The notes below the pieces were generated by a model, which had not been told where the DNA came from, searched no databases, and saw only the letters and a list, made by a program, of their open reading frames with translations. Below are positions 24,720 to 34,598 of a stretch of DNA of 64,000 nucleotides, piece by piece (positions within the stretch are counted from its first letter, which is position 1; each line of letters starts with the position of its first letter). A program made the translations under genes and the position numbers. The stretch spans positions 2,914,001 to 2,978,000 of the forward strand of contig OZ242179.1 in NCBI GenBank assembly GCA_965205735.1, in the 5' to 3' direction. Origin of the DNA: VXNE01 sp965205735 (GTDB lineage: Bacteria > Pseudomonadota > Gammaproteobacteria > Pseudomonadales > Azotimanducaceae).

Positions 24720-26395
24720 ATCTCCGGGCGTTCTTGCATGGGCGCATGGCGGCGGCGTTCGAGACGGCGGGCGCCGCTGACGCCGAGCCACTGGTGGGCG
24801 TCGCCACGCGTCCTGAATTTGGCGACTACCAGGCCAACGGCGCCATGGCGGCAGCCAGGGAAGCGGGAACCCAGCCGCGCGTGCTCGCGGCAGCCGTCGT
24901 GGAAGCGTTGGGAGACGCGGATTTCGCCCAACCTTTGACGATCGCCGGTCCCGGTTTCGTCAACATCACGTTGTCCCCCGAGTTTGTCAGCGCACACCTG
25001 CGCGGGGTTGAGATTGAGCAGACCGCGCGCCCCGACAGGATCGTGGTGGACTATTCCGCTCCCAACCTGGCCAAGGAAATGCATGTGGGGCATTTGCGCA
25101 CGACGATCGGGGACGCCATGGCGCGCGTTCTCGAAGCGCTTGGTCACCGCGTGATTCGACAGAATCACGTAGGCGACTGGGGCACGCAGTTCGGCATGCT
25201 GGTTGCCCATCTCGAGGATGTGCAGGAAGCCGCTCCGGAGTTGAGGGACCTGGAGGCGTTCTACGCACAGGCCCGAAAGCGTTTCGACGCGGACATGGAT
25301 TTCGCCGACCGCGCGCGCCGCACAGTGGTCGCCTTGCAACGCGGCGACGAGGCCGTGCGGGCGTACTGGCGGCGTTTCATCGACATCTCCCTGTCTCATT
25401 GCCGTTCGGTGTACGAGACGCTGGGCGTCACGCTGGACGATGCGGACCTCGATGCGGAGAGCCGCTACAACGACGATCTGCCGAAGGTAGTCGAGGATCT
25501 GGATCGGGCGGGCCTGGTCACGGAGTCGGACGGCGCGAAGTGCGTCTTTCTCGACGAACTCGAAGCTCCGGTGATCGTGCAGAAACGTGATGGCGGATAT
25601 CTATACGCGACCTCGGATCTCGCGGCGGTGCGCTACCGTTCGGCGCACTACCGGGCCGACCGGATACTGTATTTCGTGGACGCGCGACAGACGCTGCACT
25701 TTCGCCAGCTTTTCGCGGTTGCCAGGAAGGCGGGGTTTGCCCCTGCCGAGTGCAAGCTGGAACATCATCCATTCGGCACGATCATGGGCCGCGACAACAG
25801 GCCCTTCAAGACCCGCTCGGGCGACGTTGTGAAGCTTGCGGACCTGCTTGACGAGGCGGTGAGTCGCGCGCGGGTCCTGGTGACGGCAAAGAATCCGGAG
25901 CTGGACGGAGAGGAAGCAGACCGTATCGCGCGCGTCGTCGGGATCGGCGCGGTCAAGTACGCCGATGTCTCGAAGCATCGGACGAGCGACTATGTTTTCG
26001 ACTGGGACACGATGCTGAACTTCGACGGCAACACGGCGCCGTATTTGCAGTACGCCTATGCGCGCATTCAGAGCCTGTTCCGGCGCGGCGGCGTTGATCC
26101 ATCGCGCTTGACGGACGCACCGGTACTCTCGAACGAGACGGAACGGCACCTCGGCGTCTCCCTGCTAAGGTTCCAGGAAACGTTGGAGCAGGTGGCGAGC
26201 GAGGCCTTGCCGCACTATCTGAGCGGGTATCTATATGGTCTGGCGGGCGACTTCATGAAGTTCTACGAGACCTGCCCGGTACTCGACGCGCCCGTAGCCG
26301 TGCGTGATCATCGCCTGAAACTTTGCGCCCTGACCGGGGAGACCCTGAAACGGGGATTGGGTCTGCTTGGCATAGAGACGGTCGACCGGATGTAG
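24716..26395 (+). CDS. argS: arginine-tRNA ligase
   Basis: This 559-residue class I synthetase charges tRNA-Arg. The N-terminal Add1 domain (MNLRAFLHG ... GPGFVNITLS) recognises the tRNA D-loop. SAPNLAKEMHVGHLRTTIGD contains the HIGH-like HVGH. GDWGTQFGML and KRDGGYLYATSDLAA are core motifs, and the C-terminal anticodon-binding helical domain ends at LLGIETVDRM. As in many ArgS, a canonical KMSKS is absent and replaced by a degenerate loop around GRDNRPFKTRSGD. ATG 24716 overlaps the previous stop; the longer frame to 24527 lies within the cold-shock gene. Confidence 0.94.
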   Translation: MNLRAFLHGRMAAAFETAGAADAEPLVGVATRPEFGDYQANGAMAAAREAGTQPRVLAAAVVEALGDADFAQPLTIAGPGFVNITLSPEFVSAHLRGVEIEQTARPDRIVVDYSAPNLAKEMHVGHLRTTIGDAMARVLEALGHRVIRQNHVGDWGTQFGMLVAHLEDVQEAAPELRDLEAFYAQARKRFDADMDFADRARRTVVALQRGDEAVRAYWRRFIDISLSHCRSVYETLGVTLDDADLDAESRYNDDLPKVVEDLDRAGLVTESDGAKCVFLDELEAPVIVQKRDGGYLYATSDLAAVRYRSAHYRADRILYFVDARQTLHFRQLFAVARKAGFAPAECKLEHHPFGTIMGRDNRPFKTRSGDVVKLADLLDEAVSRARVLVTAKNPELDGEEADRIARVVGIGAVKYADVSKHRTSDYVFDWDTMLNFDGNTAPYLQYAYARIQSLFRRGGVDPSRLTDAPVLSNETERHLGVSLLRFQETLEQVASEALPHYLSGYLYGLAGDFMKFYETCPVLDAPVAVRDHRLKLCALTGETLKRGLGLLGIETVDRM

Positions 26396-26410
26396 TCCCG
26401 CGCGCGGGAC
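26395..26410. repeat. 16-bp perfect palindrome after argS
   Basis: GTCCCGCGCGCGGGAC is self-complementary and begins at the last base of the argS stop codon. It lies in the 90-base gap between convergent argS and the desaturase gene and could help end transcription from either side; no T-tract follows. Confidence 0.5.
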
Positions 26411-26485
26411 GTTCAGGGCGTTCCGGCCTTTCGCTTCCGATATCAGTTGTACGATATCAGGATCAGGTTGCGCCGCGCGGGTCTG

Positions 26486-27694
26486 CTATCTGTCGGAAAC
26501 GTATGCGCGAACCGGCGCTGGCACCGTGTACGATTTCAGATCGTCAACGAATTCGCGAAGCACCTGGATGCCTGTCTCCTCAGCCTCGCTGCACCATGTC
26601 CGAAGGCCTTCCAACAAGTCGTCGCCGCGCCCTCGCTCGGACCACAACTGGGTGAGTTCCAACCGCTTTTCGTAAATTGTCTTCAATAGCGGGCTTGCGC
26701 CCACGACCTTGGTGATATGTTGCCGCTGGCGCTCGCTCACCAGTATGTCATGGCGACAGAGGACGGACTTGGAATGCCTCAGCAGGCGCCGGGTCACCGC
26801 GTCCGCCCGCTTGCATTCTTGCTCGACCAGGGGTGCCACGACCTCTTCCGCGTAGCGCGCCATGACCCGGAAGCGGTCGTTCAGTACGGCCCAGGTGGTG
26901 TCCATGTCGATGTGCGATTTGCCTGGCGCGCGCGCCACCTTCGGCCGTGTATAGAGTGGCCGGGCAAGACCCAGCGCTTGGAACACGCGAATCCACGCCC
27001 AGCCGATATCGAACTCCCAAGGCTTGACCGAAAGCTTCGCCGAGTTCGGGTAGGCGTGGTGGTTGTTGTGCAGTTCCTCGCCGCAGATGAGAATGCCCCA
27101 CGGCACGATGTTGCGCGCCGCGTCGGGACACTCGAAGTTCCGATAACCCCAGTAGTGACCGACACCATTGACGACGCCAGCGCCGAGAAACGGAATGCAC
27201 AGCATCTGAACGGCCCAGACGGTCAAGCCGATTGTGCCGAACAACAGCACGTCGAATACCGCCAGTGAACTGATCCCCACCATGGAGTGAGGCCCGTAAA
27301 CGTTATTTTCGATCCAATCCCGCGGCGTGCCCTTGCCGTACTGCGCAAGCGTCTCTTCGGTTATGGCGGTGCGATAGTGCTCGGCGCCTCGGAAGAGTAT
27401 GGCGGCCAAGCCGTGGATCTGCGGGCTGTGGGGATCGTCTGCGGTTTCTGTCGTGGCATGATGTTTACGGTGAACCGACGTCCAGATCTTGGTGGACATG
27501 CCGGTCGTCAGCCACAGCCAAAAACGGAAAAAGTGTTGCAGCGCCGGATGCAGCGCCAACGCGCGGTGAGCAGAGTGCCGATGCAGATATATCGTCACGG
27601 ACATGAGTGTGAGATGGCACATGGCGAGCGTATAAACGACCATGACCGGTATTGAAAAGCCGACGAGGCCGTACCACCAATCCGCTAGGTTCAC
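26486..27694 (-). CDS. membrane fatty acid (acyl-CoA/acyl-lipid) desaturase
   Basis: This 402-residue di-iron desaturase introduces a double bond into acyl chains. The three histidine boxes are visible: HRHSAH (38-43), HRKHH (75-79) and HNNHHAYP. Hydrophobic segments precede and separate them (WYGLVGFSIPVMVVYTLAM, FFRFWLWLTTGM). The C-terminal about 120 residues form a helical extension (LLKTIYEKRLELTQLWSER ... AEETGIQVLREF) that is typical of proteobacterial DesA-like enzymes. I chose GTG 27694 because it has an AAGGGGG site eight bases upstream and yields the family N-terminus; the frame to 27889 adds non-homologous residues. Confidence 0.9.
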   Translation of the reverse strand: MNLADWWYGLVGFSIPVMVVYTLAMCHLTLMSVTIYLHRHSAHRALALHPALQHFFRFWLWLTTGMSTKIWTSVHRKHHATTETADDPHSPQIHGLAAILFRGAEHYRTAITEETLAQYGKGTPRDWIENNVYGPHSMVGISSLAVFDVLLFGTIGLTVWAVQMLCIPFLGAGVVNGVGHYWGYRNFECPDAARNIVPWGILICGEELHNNHHAYPNSAKLSVKPWEFDIGWAWIRVFQALGLARPLYTRPKVARAPGKSHIDMDTTWAVLNDRFRVMARYAEEVVAPLVEQECKRADAVTRRLLRHSKSVLCRHDILVSERQRQHITKVVGASPLLKTIYEKRLELTQLWSERGRGDDLLEGLRTWCSEAEETGIQVLREFVDDLKSYTVPAPVRAYVSDR

Positions 27695-27972
27695 GAAGTT
27701 GACCCCCTTGCAAGTTTTCGTTATTCGCGACGGGCACGCGACCGCCCGCAACGGCGGACGGTGGGAAGATAACACTTTTGCGCCTTGTCGCGCGATGGGC
27801 ATGTCGGATTCTGTACGGTGGCCCTTCGGGGCCGTCAAGTGATCCTGACCCCGAGGATTTCTCTCGTGCGCGAAGCAGGTCTGCGTCAAGTGTCGAAGCG
27901 ACCGGGTACGGTCTCGTGCGGGTGATGGAAGACAACTTCCTCGGTTAGGTCAGGATAGAACGATGCCACGTC

Positions 27973-29721
27973 GTGAATGAAGCCCCGGTCCACCGGATGC
28001 TGGATCCCGCTGCGTTGCGATGGGACGGCGCCCGACCGGTATCTCTCGATCACGGCGATATCTACCATGACGTCGACGGTCGGGACGAAGCGTTGCGCGT
28101 CTTCATCGCTCCGGCAAGGCTCGACGAGCGATTCGGCTCGGCGGCCGCCTTCACCATTGGAGAGTTGGGGTTCGGCACCGGCCTGAATTTCGCTGTCGCG
28201 ACGGAACGATTTCTCAGGCGGTCCGGCGGCCGGCTGCACTATATCGCCTTCGAACATGCGCCCCCTTCATCGAGGGACATGGCGCGCGCCGCCGGACTTT
28301 CCGGACTCCCTGTGCATCGCGAGTTGTCCCGGATCCTGCCGCCGGGCATTTCCGGTTGGCACCGCCGGTGCCTGGCGGCGGGGCGAGTCGTACTTTCGCT
28401 GTATTTCGGTGATGCATTTGCCGGGTTGGCGGATCTTGGGTCCAGGTCCTTGCGAGGTGTCGATGCCTGGTTTCTGGACGGCTTCGCGCCCCCCCGGAGC
28501 CACACGATCTGGGCACCCCAGACGTGCGCTGCCATCGCACGGCTCTCCCACGCGGGAACGACGGTGACAACTTTCTCTGCGGCTGGCGTAGTCAAGCGCG
28601 CGCTGGCAAGCGCTGGCTTCGAAGTCGCCCGCATCCATCAGCACGGCCGCAAGCGACACAGCGTAGTCGGCGTGATCCCCGGCGATTCGTTGCACCCGCC
28701 GTCGCCGCCGCGAGCCGTTTCCGTCGTCGGCGCCGGTTTGGCGGGATGCTCGGTAGCTCGCGCCCTGGCCGAGCGCAACGTGGCGGTGACTGTGCACGAT
28801 GACGCTGTCGCCCACGGTGCTTCTGCGATACCGGGCGCGGTCCTGCATGCGCGGCTGTTGGGCGATGGCAGCGCCGCCGCTTCGCTGCGCGCCCACGCAT
28901 ACGCATACGCGACGTGGTTCTACTCGGGTTGCGGCGGACTGACTTCGACCGGCGCGCTACAACTACCCGGACCGAATACGCCAGCGGAGCGCCTGCATGC
29001 ATTGCGCCATGTCCTGCCTTCGGACTGGGTCGAGGCAGTGTCGCCGCGCGAAGCCACGGACCTCGCGGGGATAGATATCGCGGAAAGCGGTTTGTATTTC
29101 CCCTGCGCCGCGGCCGTCGAAGGTACGGCGCTATGCAGGTCATTGCTCGATCATCCGCGAATACGGTTCACCTCGGACGCGCCGGAGGACGGCATCAGGA
29201 TCCTCGCGAATGGCTGCGCAATTGCCGAGTTCTTGCCCGACCTCGAAGTCGCGCCGCTGATGGGACAAGTAGACAGGTTCGCCGCCGACCAGTTGCGTCT
29301 GCCGGTGCTTTCGGACGGCTATGCCCGACCTGCCGGACAGTCCTGCTGGGTAGGTGCCACGTACGAGTATCGGCCGTGGCCTCCGGGTGATGCCACCGCA
29401 GCCAACGCCAGGCGGTTCCAGAAACTCTTTGGTCGCGCTCCGGGGGTGTCGAAGGGCCTCTTCAGGGGCGTTCGAGCCGTCACGTCGGATCGTACGCCGG
29501 TGATCGGCCGGGCAGGCCCGGATACCTATGTCAGCACCGGTCACGGTTCCATCGGTGTCGCATCGGCGGCCTTGGCGGGCGAATGGATAGCGAGCCTGAT
29601 CTGCGGCGAATGTCCGCCGGTCAGTCGAGAAGTCGAAGCCCTGTGCCGTGTCGGCCGCTTCAGGGAGCGCCAGCAACGTCGGCCGAGTCCTTTCGCGGGC
29701 GTTCGCCGCCGGGAGCCATAA
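27973..29721 (+). CDS. mnmC: tRNA 5-methylaminomethyl-2-thiouridine biosynthesis bifunctional protein
   Basis: This protein of about 582 residues completes the mnm5s2U34 wobble modification. The N-terminal methyltransferase domain (about 1-235) has GELGFGTGLNF as SAM site and WFLDGFAPPRSHTIWA as its signature. The C-terminal FAD-dependent oxidoreductase domain begins at VSVVGAGLAGCSVARALAE (about 250) and ends with GVRAVTSDRTPVIGR and STGHGSIGVASAALAGE. Start is GTG 27973 or an ATG at 27997; neither has a clear ribosome site. The MTase domain follows the known N-to-C order of MnmC. It diverges from the desaturase gene. Confidence 0.9.
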   Translation: MNEAPVHRMLDPAALRWDGARPVSLDHGDIYHDVDGRDEALRVFIAPARLDERFGSAAAFTIGELGFGTGLNFAVATERFLRRSGGRLHYIAFEHAPPSSRDMARAAGLSGLPVHRELSRILPPGISGWHRRCLAAGRVVLSLYFGDAFAGLADLGSRSLRGVDAWFLDGFAPPRSHTIWAPQTCAAIARLSHAGTTVTTFSAAGVVKRALASAGFEVARIHQHGRKRHSVVGVIPGDSLHPPSPPRAVSVVGAGLAGCSVARALAERNVAVTVHDDAVAHGASAIPGAVLHARLLGDGSAAASLRAHAYAYATWFYSGCGGLTSTGALQLPGPNTPAERLHALRHVLPSDWVEAVSPREATDLAGIDIAESGLYFPCAAAVEGTALCRSLLDHPRIRFTSDAPEDGIRILANGCAIAEFLPDLEVAPLMGQVDRFAADQLRLPVLSDGYARPAGQSCWVGATYEYRPWPPGDATAANARRFQKLFGRAPGVSKGLFRGVRAVTSDRTPVIGRAGPDTYVSTGHGSIGVASAALAGEWIASLICGECPPVSREVEALCRVGRFRERQQRRPSPFAGVRRREP

Positions 29722-29761
29722 CCCCGACCGACGCAACAAGCGGCTTGGTGAGATATGCGGG

Positions 29762-30586
29762 CTAGAAGTAGGGGCTGTCTCCCTTGATGGAAACCCGCAA
29801 ACCGGCGCGGGTATTCGGATAGTAGTCCCAGACCGCCATGTGCTGAGTGCAGCGGTTGTCCCACATGGCGACGGAACCGGGTGCCCAGTTGAAGCGGCAC
29901 TGGAAGGACGGGTCCTTGACATGATCGAACAGATAGTCGAGCAGGGCGCGGCTTTCGGGTGCCGTAAGCTCGAGGATGCGTCGCGTAAAACCGGCGTTCA
30001 CGAACAAGGCTTTCCTTTTCGTTACGGGATGGGTGCGCACGACCGGATGCACGGCGCTGGGAAGCGCGCGCTGCGGGGGATGGTCTCCATAGTAGCCGTC
30101 ATAGTTGGCGGTATGGCGCGCTGTGAGCGACTCGAGCAAGCGTTGCAGCGGTAGCGATAGCGCGTCGTAGGCGGCGTACATGCTGGACCATAGCGTGTCA
30201 CCGCCCCGGCTCGGCACCTGGTGCAAGTGCAGGATCGTTCCAAGCGGCGGCTCCTCGTCGGCGGAGACGTCGGAATGCCATCCGGCGCCGTTGTTGCGTT
30301 TCGAGTGCCGGTCCGTACGAATGATCATGAGTTCCGGGGTGCCGTTGGCGTACGGGGCCGCGGGGTGAACATGAAGCGGACCGAAACGCCGCCCGAATGC
30401 GAGGTGCTGTTCCGGCGACATGGTTTGGTCGCGGAAGAAGAGCACGGAGTGCGACATCCAGGCGTCGAAGATTTCCTCCCATGTTTCGTCGTCGACATCG
30501 GCGAGATCAGCGCCCTTGACGAGGGCGCCGATGGTCGGCGTGACTGGCAGCACCTCGATGCGTGTATACGACTTCGCGGTCGGCAT
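29762..30586 (-). CDS. TauD/TfdA-family 2-oxoglutarate dioxygenase
   Basis: This 274-residue Fe(II)/2-oxoglutarate dioxygenase belongs to the TauD/TfdA branch. IGALVKGADLADVDDETWEEI is the typical start. WHSDVSADEEPP gives the HxD iron ligands, NRCTQHMAVWDYY the distal histidine and RAGLRVSIKGD the 2-oxoglutarate arginine. Members hydroxylate sulfonates, aryloxyacids, gamma-butyrobetaine and related acids; the substrate here is unclear. It lies 53 bases behind the ADP-forming acyl-CoA synthetase on the same strand, so the two are probably one operon. ATG 30586 gives the family start; the frame to 30751 runs into the upstream gene. Confidence 0.87.
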   Translation of the reverse strand: MPTAKSYTRIEVLPVTPTIGALVKGADLADVDDETWEEIFDAWMSHSVLFFRDQTMSPEQHLAFGRRFGPLHVHPAAPYANGTPELMIIRTDRHSKRNNGAGWHSDVSADEEPPLGTILHLHQVPSRGGDTLWSSMYAAYDALSLPLQRLLESLTARHTANYDGYYGDHPPQRALPSAVHPVVRTHPVTKRKALFVNAGFTRRILELTAPESRALLDYLFDHVKDPSFQCRFNWAPGSVAMWDNRCTQHMAVWDYYPNTRAGLRVSIKGDSPYF

Positions 30587-30639
30587 CTGGGCGCCGCCGC
30601 GGCCTGACACCGGTTCCCGCGTCGCGTTTGCCGACACCG

Positions 30640-32772
30640 TCACAGCAGTCCCGCCGCGCGCGCCCACCGGTACTTCGCGCCCAATACGGCAACGGGTTTT
30701 TCCGCCGTGTATGGGTACGAGAGGATTTCCCTGTCCATCAGGTAGTCGCACGCTTCCTCGATCTCGACATCACCGACGAGGGATGCGACGACGGGTTTGT
30801 CTATCCCCTTGCCGCGCGCGTCGGCGACGGCTTCGGCGAGTAGTTCGGCGAACACCATGGGCGGCGTGATGATGGTGTGCCAATAGCCCAGCACCAGCGC
30901 ATGCACGCGCTCGTCGTTGAGCGCGAGGTCGATGGTGCTTCGGTACGTGGTGGGCGGTTCTCCGCCCGTGATATCGACCGGATTTCCGGCGGCGCCGAAG
31001 GGTGGAATGAACTCCCTGAAGGCCGCGTCGAGATCGGGCGGCATCGACATCAATGTCAGGTCGTTGTCCGCGCAGGCATCCGACAGCAAGACGCCGGAAC
31101 CACCCGCCCCCGTCAGTATCAAGACGTTCTCTCCCTTGGGCGTCGGCAACACCTGGAGTCCGCGGGCAAACTCGAGCATGTCGTTGAGGCTCCGGGCACG
31201 GATCACGCCGCTTTGCCGCAGCACCGCGTCATAGACGCGGTCGTCGCCGGCCAGGGCGCCGGTGTGCGAATTTGCCGCTCGCGCGCCCATGCCGGTCCGC
31301 CCCGCCTTGAGCACGACGATGGGTTTTTTCTTGCAGACGCGGGCAGCGACTTCGGCGAATGCACGGCCGTCCTTCAGATCTTCCACGTGCATGGCAATCA
31401 CTTCGGTGTTCGGATCCTGCTCGAAGAACGTCAACAGGTCGTCCTCATCGATGTCGGCCTTGTTCCCCAAACCGACGATGGCGGAAACGCCCATTTTCGC
31501 CGAGCGGCTGAAACCGACGATGGCCATGCCGACACCGCCGCTCTGGGACGACAACGCCACCTTTCCCTTCTCGGTATACGGCGTGCAGAACGTGGCGCAG
31601 AGATTCTTGTGCGTGTAATAGAAACCGTAGATGTTGGGCCCCATCAACCGCACGTTGTTTTCGCGGGCGACAGCGACGATTTCCTCCTGTAGCGCGTGTT
31701 CGCCGACCTCCGCGAAACCGGACGGAATGAGGATTGCGCCGGGTATCTTCTTTTTTCCGCAGTCGGCGAGCACGCGGGCGACGAGCGGAGCGGGTATGCA
31801 GAAGATGGCGATGTCGATGTCGCCCGGTACTTCCGTGACGTTCGGATAGCAGGCGTGGTCGAGGATCGTTTCGGCCCGGGGATGGACGGGATAAATGGCG
31901 CCTTCGTAGCCCCCGTCGATGAGGTTTCGCATCACGGAGTTGCCGATCTTGCCCTCTTCCGCGGAGGCCCCGATTACCGCCACGGCATCAGGCTGCATGA
32001 TGCGCCGCATGGCGTCGAGTATGGCGTCGTGACTCGGCCTGTATCGCGGCTCGGCGAGAGGACCGAGTTGCATATGGTGGTCCACGGCGAGGGCTCCGTC
32101 GGCGCTCGCGAACACGGGGTTCAGGTCCAGTTCCGCGATCTCCGGAAAATCGGCGACCAGGCGGCTCGCATTGGCGATCAGCGTTGCCAGCGCCGTTCGA
32201 TCGACGCCCGCGGCACCCCGCACGCCGTTGAGAATTTCCGCCCCCGCGATTTCGTCGAGCATCGATGACGCCTCTTCGACGGTAGCTGGCGCCAACCGAA
32301 AAGTGATGTCGCCCAAGACCTCGACGAACACGCCGCCGAGGCCGAAGGCGACGAGTTTGCCGAACGCCGGGTCAGTTACCGCCCCGACGATCACTTCCTG
32401 GGTGTCCTGGGTTCGTTCGAGTTGGCGCTGTATCAGTACCCCGTCGACGGAGGCATCCGCGTCGAACGCCTTGGCGTTGGCGACGACCCGTTCATAGGCG
32501 CTGGCCAATTCCGTCGCATCACCGATGTCGAGCACAACGCCGCCAGCGTCGGTCTTGTGGGCGATGTTGGCCGACACGATCTTCGCGGCCACGGGGTAGC
32601 CGATCTTTTCGGCGATGGCGACCGCTTCCGATGCGGAAGCGGCGACGGCCTGGGCGGCGGACCGTATATCGTAGGCATCGCAGATCCGCTTGGCTTCATC
32701 CGGTGTCAGCGCTTCGCGCCCCGCGGCGGCGGCGCGATCGATAATGCCGCGGACGGTTGTCTGATCAGTCAT
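30640..32772 (-). CDS. ADP-forming acyl-CoA synthetase (acetate-CoA ligase family)
   Basis: This 710-residue fused NDP-forming acyl-CoA synthetase activates an organic acid to its CoA ester, or runs in reverse to make ATP. An ATP-grasp domain is N-terminal (about 1-230; GYPVAAKIVSANIAHKTDAGG). A CoA-binding Rossmann domain follows (AVAVIGASAEEGKIGNSVMR). The succinyl-CoA-ligase-like part contains SSQSGGVGMAIV and NSHTGALAGDD, where the family's phospho-histidine lies. The domain order beta-then-alpha is a known circular arrangement. A GGGAGGGA site precedes ATG 32772. It diverges from the TPP enzyme at 32943, which suggests a shared CoA-ester pathway. Confidence 0.88.
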   Translation of the reverse strand: MTDQTTVRGIIDRAAAAGREALTPDEAKRICDAYDIRSAAQAVAASASEAVAIAEKIGYPVAAKIVSANIAHKTDAGGVVLDIGDATELASAYERVVANAKAFDADASVDGVLIQRQLERTQDTQEVIVGAVTDPAFGKLVAFGLGGVFVEVLGDITFRLAPATVEEASSMLDEIAGAEILNGVRGAAGVDRTALATLIANASRLVADFPEIAELDLNPVFASADGALAVDHHMQLGPLAEPRYRPSHDAILDAMRRIMQPDAVAVIGASAEEGKIGNSVMRNLIDGGYEGAIYPVHPRAETILDHACYPNVTEVPGDIDIAIFCIPAPLVARVLADCGKKKIPGAILIPSGFAEVGEHALQEEIVAVARENNVRLMGPNIYGFYYTHKNLCATFCTPYTEKGKVALSSQSGGVGMAIVGFSRSAKMGVSAIVGLGNKADIDEDDLLTFFEQDPNTEVIAMHVEDLKDGRAFAEVAARVCKKKPIVVLKAGRTGMGARAANSHTGALAGDDRVYDAVLRQSGVIRARSLNDMLEFARGLQVLPTPKGENVLILTGAGGSGVLLSDACADNDLTLMSMPPDLDAAFREFIPPFGAAGNPVDITGGEPPTTYRSTIDLALNDERVHALVLGYWHTIITPPMVFAELLAEAVADARGKGIDKPVVASLVGDVEIEEACDYLMDREILSYPYTAEKPVAVLGAKYRWARAAGLL

Positions 32773-32942
32773 GATCCCTCCCTTGCTCGGGGCAGAGATT
32801 AACCGAACAAAGGCAACTCCACGAGAGGACGCACCAACCGCTGTGGTTCACTGGGCACGTTGGGCGCGGTGGACTTGCGAGAGCGCCCGCGATACGTTAG
32901 CCGCGTTTTCACCGTCACCGATTCGACCAAGGGAGAGCAATC

Positions 32943-34598
32943 ATGGCCACCGTTGATGGCGCCACGCTGATGGCGCGGAGCCTTAAGGCGCAGGGCGTCG
33001 ACTACATGTTCGGCATCGTCGGCTTCCCGGTGGGCGGCATCGCCGCCGCTGCGCAGAAGGAGGACATTACGTATATCGGCATGCGCAATGAACAGGCCGC
33101 GAGTTACGCGGCGCAGGCTGCCGGCTATCTCACCGGACGTACGCAGGCGTGTCTGGTGGTTTCGGGTCCTGGCGTGATCCACGCGCTCGCGGGCCTCGCC
33201 AATGCGCATCAGAATTGCTGGCCGATGCTATTGATCGGCGGCGCGTCTCCTACCTATCAGAACGGCATGGGCGCGTTCCAGGAAGAGCGCCAGACGCCAC
33301 TCGCGGCGCCCTACTGCAAGGTCGCGCGCGACATCGAATCCGCGACGCGCATTCCGTACTACGTCGAACAGGCGATTCGCACCTCCCTCAACGGTCGTCC
33401 CGGGCCGGTTTATCTCGACTTCCCGGACGACATCATCCAGGCCCAGGTCGACGAAGACGACGTGATCGCTGCCGCCCCGGTCGAGGAGCCGTCGCGCCCC
33501 CAGGTCGATCCGACGATCATCGAGCGGGCTCTGGACGCAATGGAATCGGCGGAAAACCCCCTGGTCGTTGTCGGCAAGGGCATGGCGTGGTCTCGCGCCG
33601 AGGACGAGGTGCGCGAATTCATCGAGCGCACGCAACTGCCGTTTCTCGCCTCGCCCATGGGCAAGGGCGTCATGCCGGACGACCATCCGTTGTCCGTCGG
33701 CGCCGCGCGCAGCACCGCGCTCAGGGAAGCGGACGTGGTGTTTCTGATGGGGGCCAGGTTGAACTGGATCATGCATTTCGGCTTGCCGCCGCGTTTCAAG
33801 CCCGGGGTGCGCATCGTTCAACTCGATATCGAACAGGAGGAGATCGGCCACAATGTGCCGACGGAAGTCGCTCTCGTCGGCGACGGCAAGGCTGTGGTCC
33901 GTCAACTGAACCAGGCGCTGGGCAATCGGCAATGGTTCTATCCCGCCGAGACTTCATGGCGCGCGGCCTTGCAAGAAAAGGCCCAGGCGAACGTGGCGTC
34001 GGTCAAGCCGATGATCGAGGACGAATCGTCGCCGATGAACTACTACCGCGCGTTCCGGGACATCGCCGAATGGCTGCCGCACGACGCCATCATCATTGGC
34101 GAGGGCGCGGCCACGATGGACATCGGCAGGACCCAGATGCCGAATCGCCATCCGCGTCACAGGCTTGACGCGGGCACCTACGGCACGATGGGTGTCGGTG
34201 CCGGTTTTTCCATAGCGGCGGCGGTGACCAATCCGGGCAAGCCGGTGGTATCGGTGCAGGGCGACAGCGCATTCGGGTTTTCCGGCATGGAGGTTGAGAC
34301 GATGGTGCGCTACAACCTGCCGGTCAAACTGATCGTGTTGAACAATGGCGGCATCGGCGGCGGCGTCGGGCCGCTGGAGAAGGGCAGTAGAGTGCCGCCA
34401 TCGGTCCTGACCTATGGCGCGCACTACGAGGGCATGGTCGAAGCGTTGGGTGGCAAGGGCTTCTACGTCGAGGATCCCGCGGACCTGCGCGGCGCCCTCG
34501 ACAAGGCGATGGCATTCGACGGGCCGGCCATGGTCAACATGACGCTCAGCATCAAGGCCGGACGCAAACCGCAGGAGTTTGGCTGGTTGACGAAATGA
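32943..34598 (+). CDS. thiamine-diphosphate enzyme, 2-hydroxyacyl-CoA lyase / oxalyl-CoA decarboxylase group
   Basis: This 551-residue ThDP enzyme cleaves a C-C bond next to a CoA thioester. E50 in MRNEQAASYAAQAAGYLTG activates the cofactor, GPGVIHALAGLANAHQNCWP is the HACL/Oxc-type block, and VQGDSAFGFSGMEVE ... LNNGG is the Mg-ThDP motif. The C-terminus KPQEFGWL resembles 2-hydroxyacyl-CoA lyases, which yield formyl-CoA plus an aldehyde; oxalyl-CoA decarboxylase is the alternative. A GGGAGAG site precedes ATG 32943. Paired divergently with an ADP-forming acyl-CoA synthetase and near hydroxylases, it fits an alpha-oxidation-like scheme (inference). Confidence 0.87.
   Translation: MATVDGATLMARSLKAQGVDYMFGIVGFPVGGIAAAAQKEDITYIGMRNEQAASYAAQAAGYLTGRTQACLVVSGPGVIHALAGLANAHQNCWPMLLIGGASPTYQNGMGAFQEERQTPLAAPYCKVARDIESATRIPYYVEQAIRTSLNGRPGPVYLDFPDDIIQAQVDEDDVIAAAPVEEPSRPQVDPTIIERALDAMESAENPLVVVGKGMAWSRAEDEVREFIERTQLPFLASPMGKGVMPDDHPLSVGAARSTALREADVVFLMGARLNWIMHFGLPPRFKPGVRIVQLDIEQEEIGHNVPTEVALVGDGKAVVRQLNQALGNRQWFYPAETSWRAALQEKAQANVASVKPMIEDESSPMNYYRAFRDIAEWLPHDAIIIGEGAATMDIGRTQMPNRHPRHRLDAGTYGTMGVGAGFSIAAAVTNPGKPVVSVQGDSAFGFSGMEVETMVRYNLPVKLIVLNNGGIGGGVGPLEKGSRVPPSVLTYGAHYEGMVEALGGKGFYVEDPADLRGALDKAMAFDGPAMVNMTLSIKAGRKPQEFGWLTK

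Noticed and set aside
26486..26860. C-terminal part of the desaturase as a fused transposase fragment
   Set aside because: The helical tail resembles some transposase text superficially, but similar tails are regular in proteobacterial DesA-type desaturases and the frame is continuous.
27886..28257. Minus-strand frame opposite the mnmC start
   Set aside because: Its last residues look protein-like but the frame mostly overlaps the MnmC methyltransferase domain; no ribosome site or family match.
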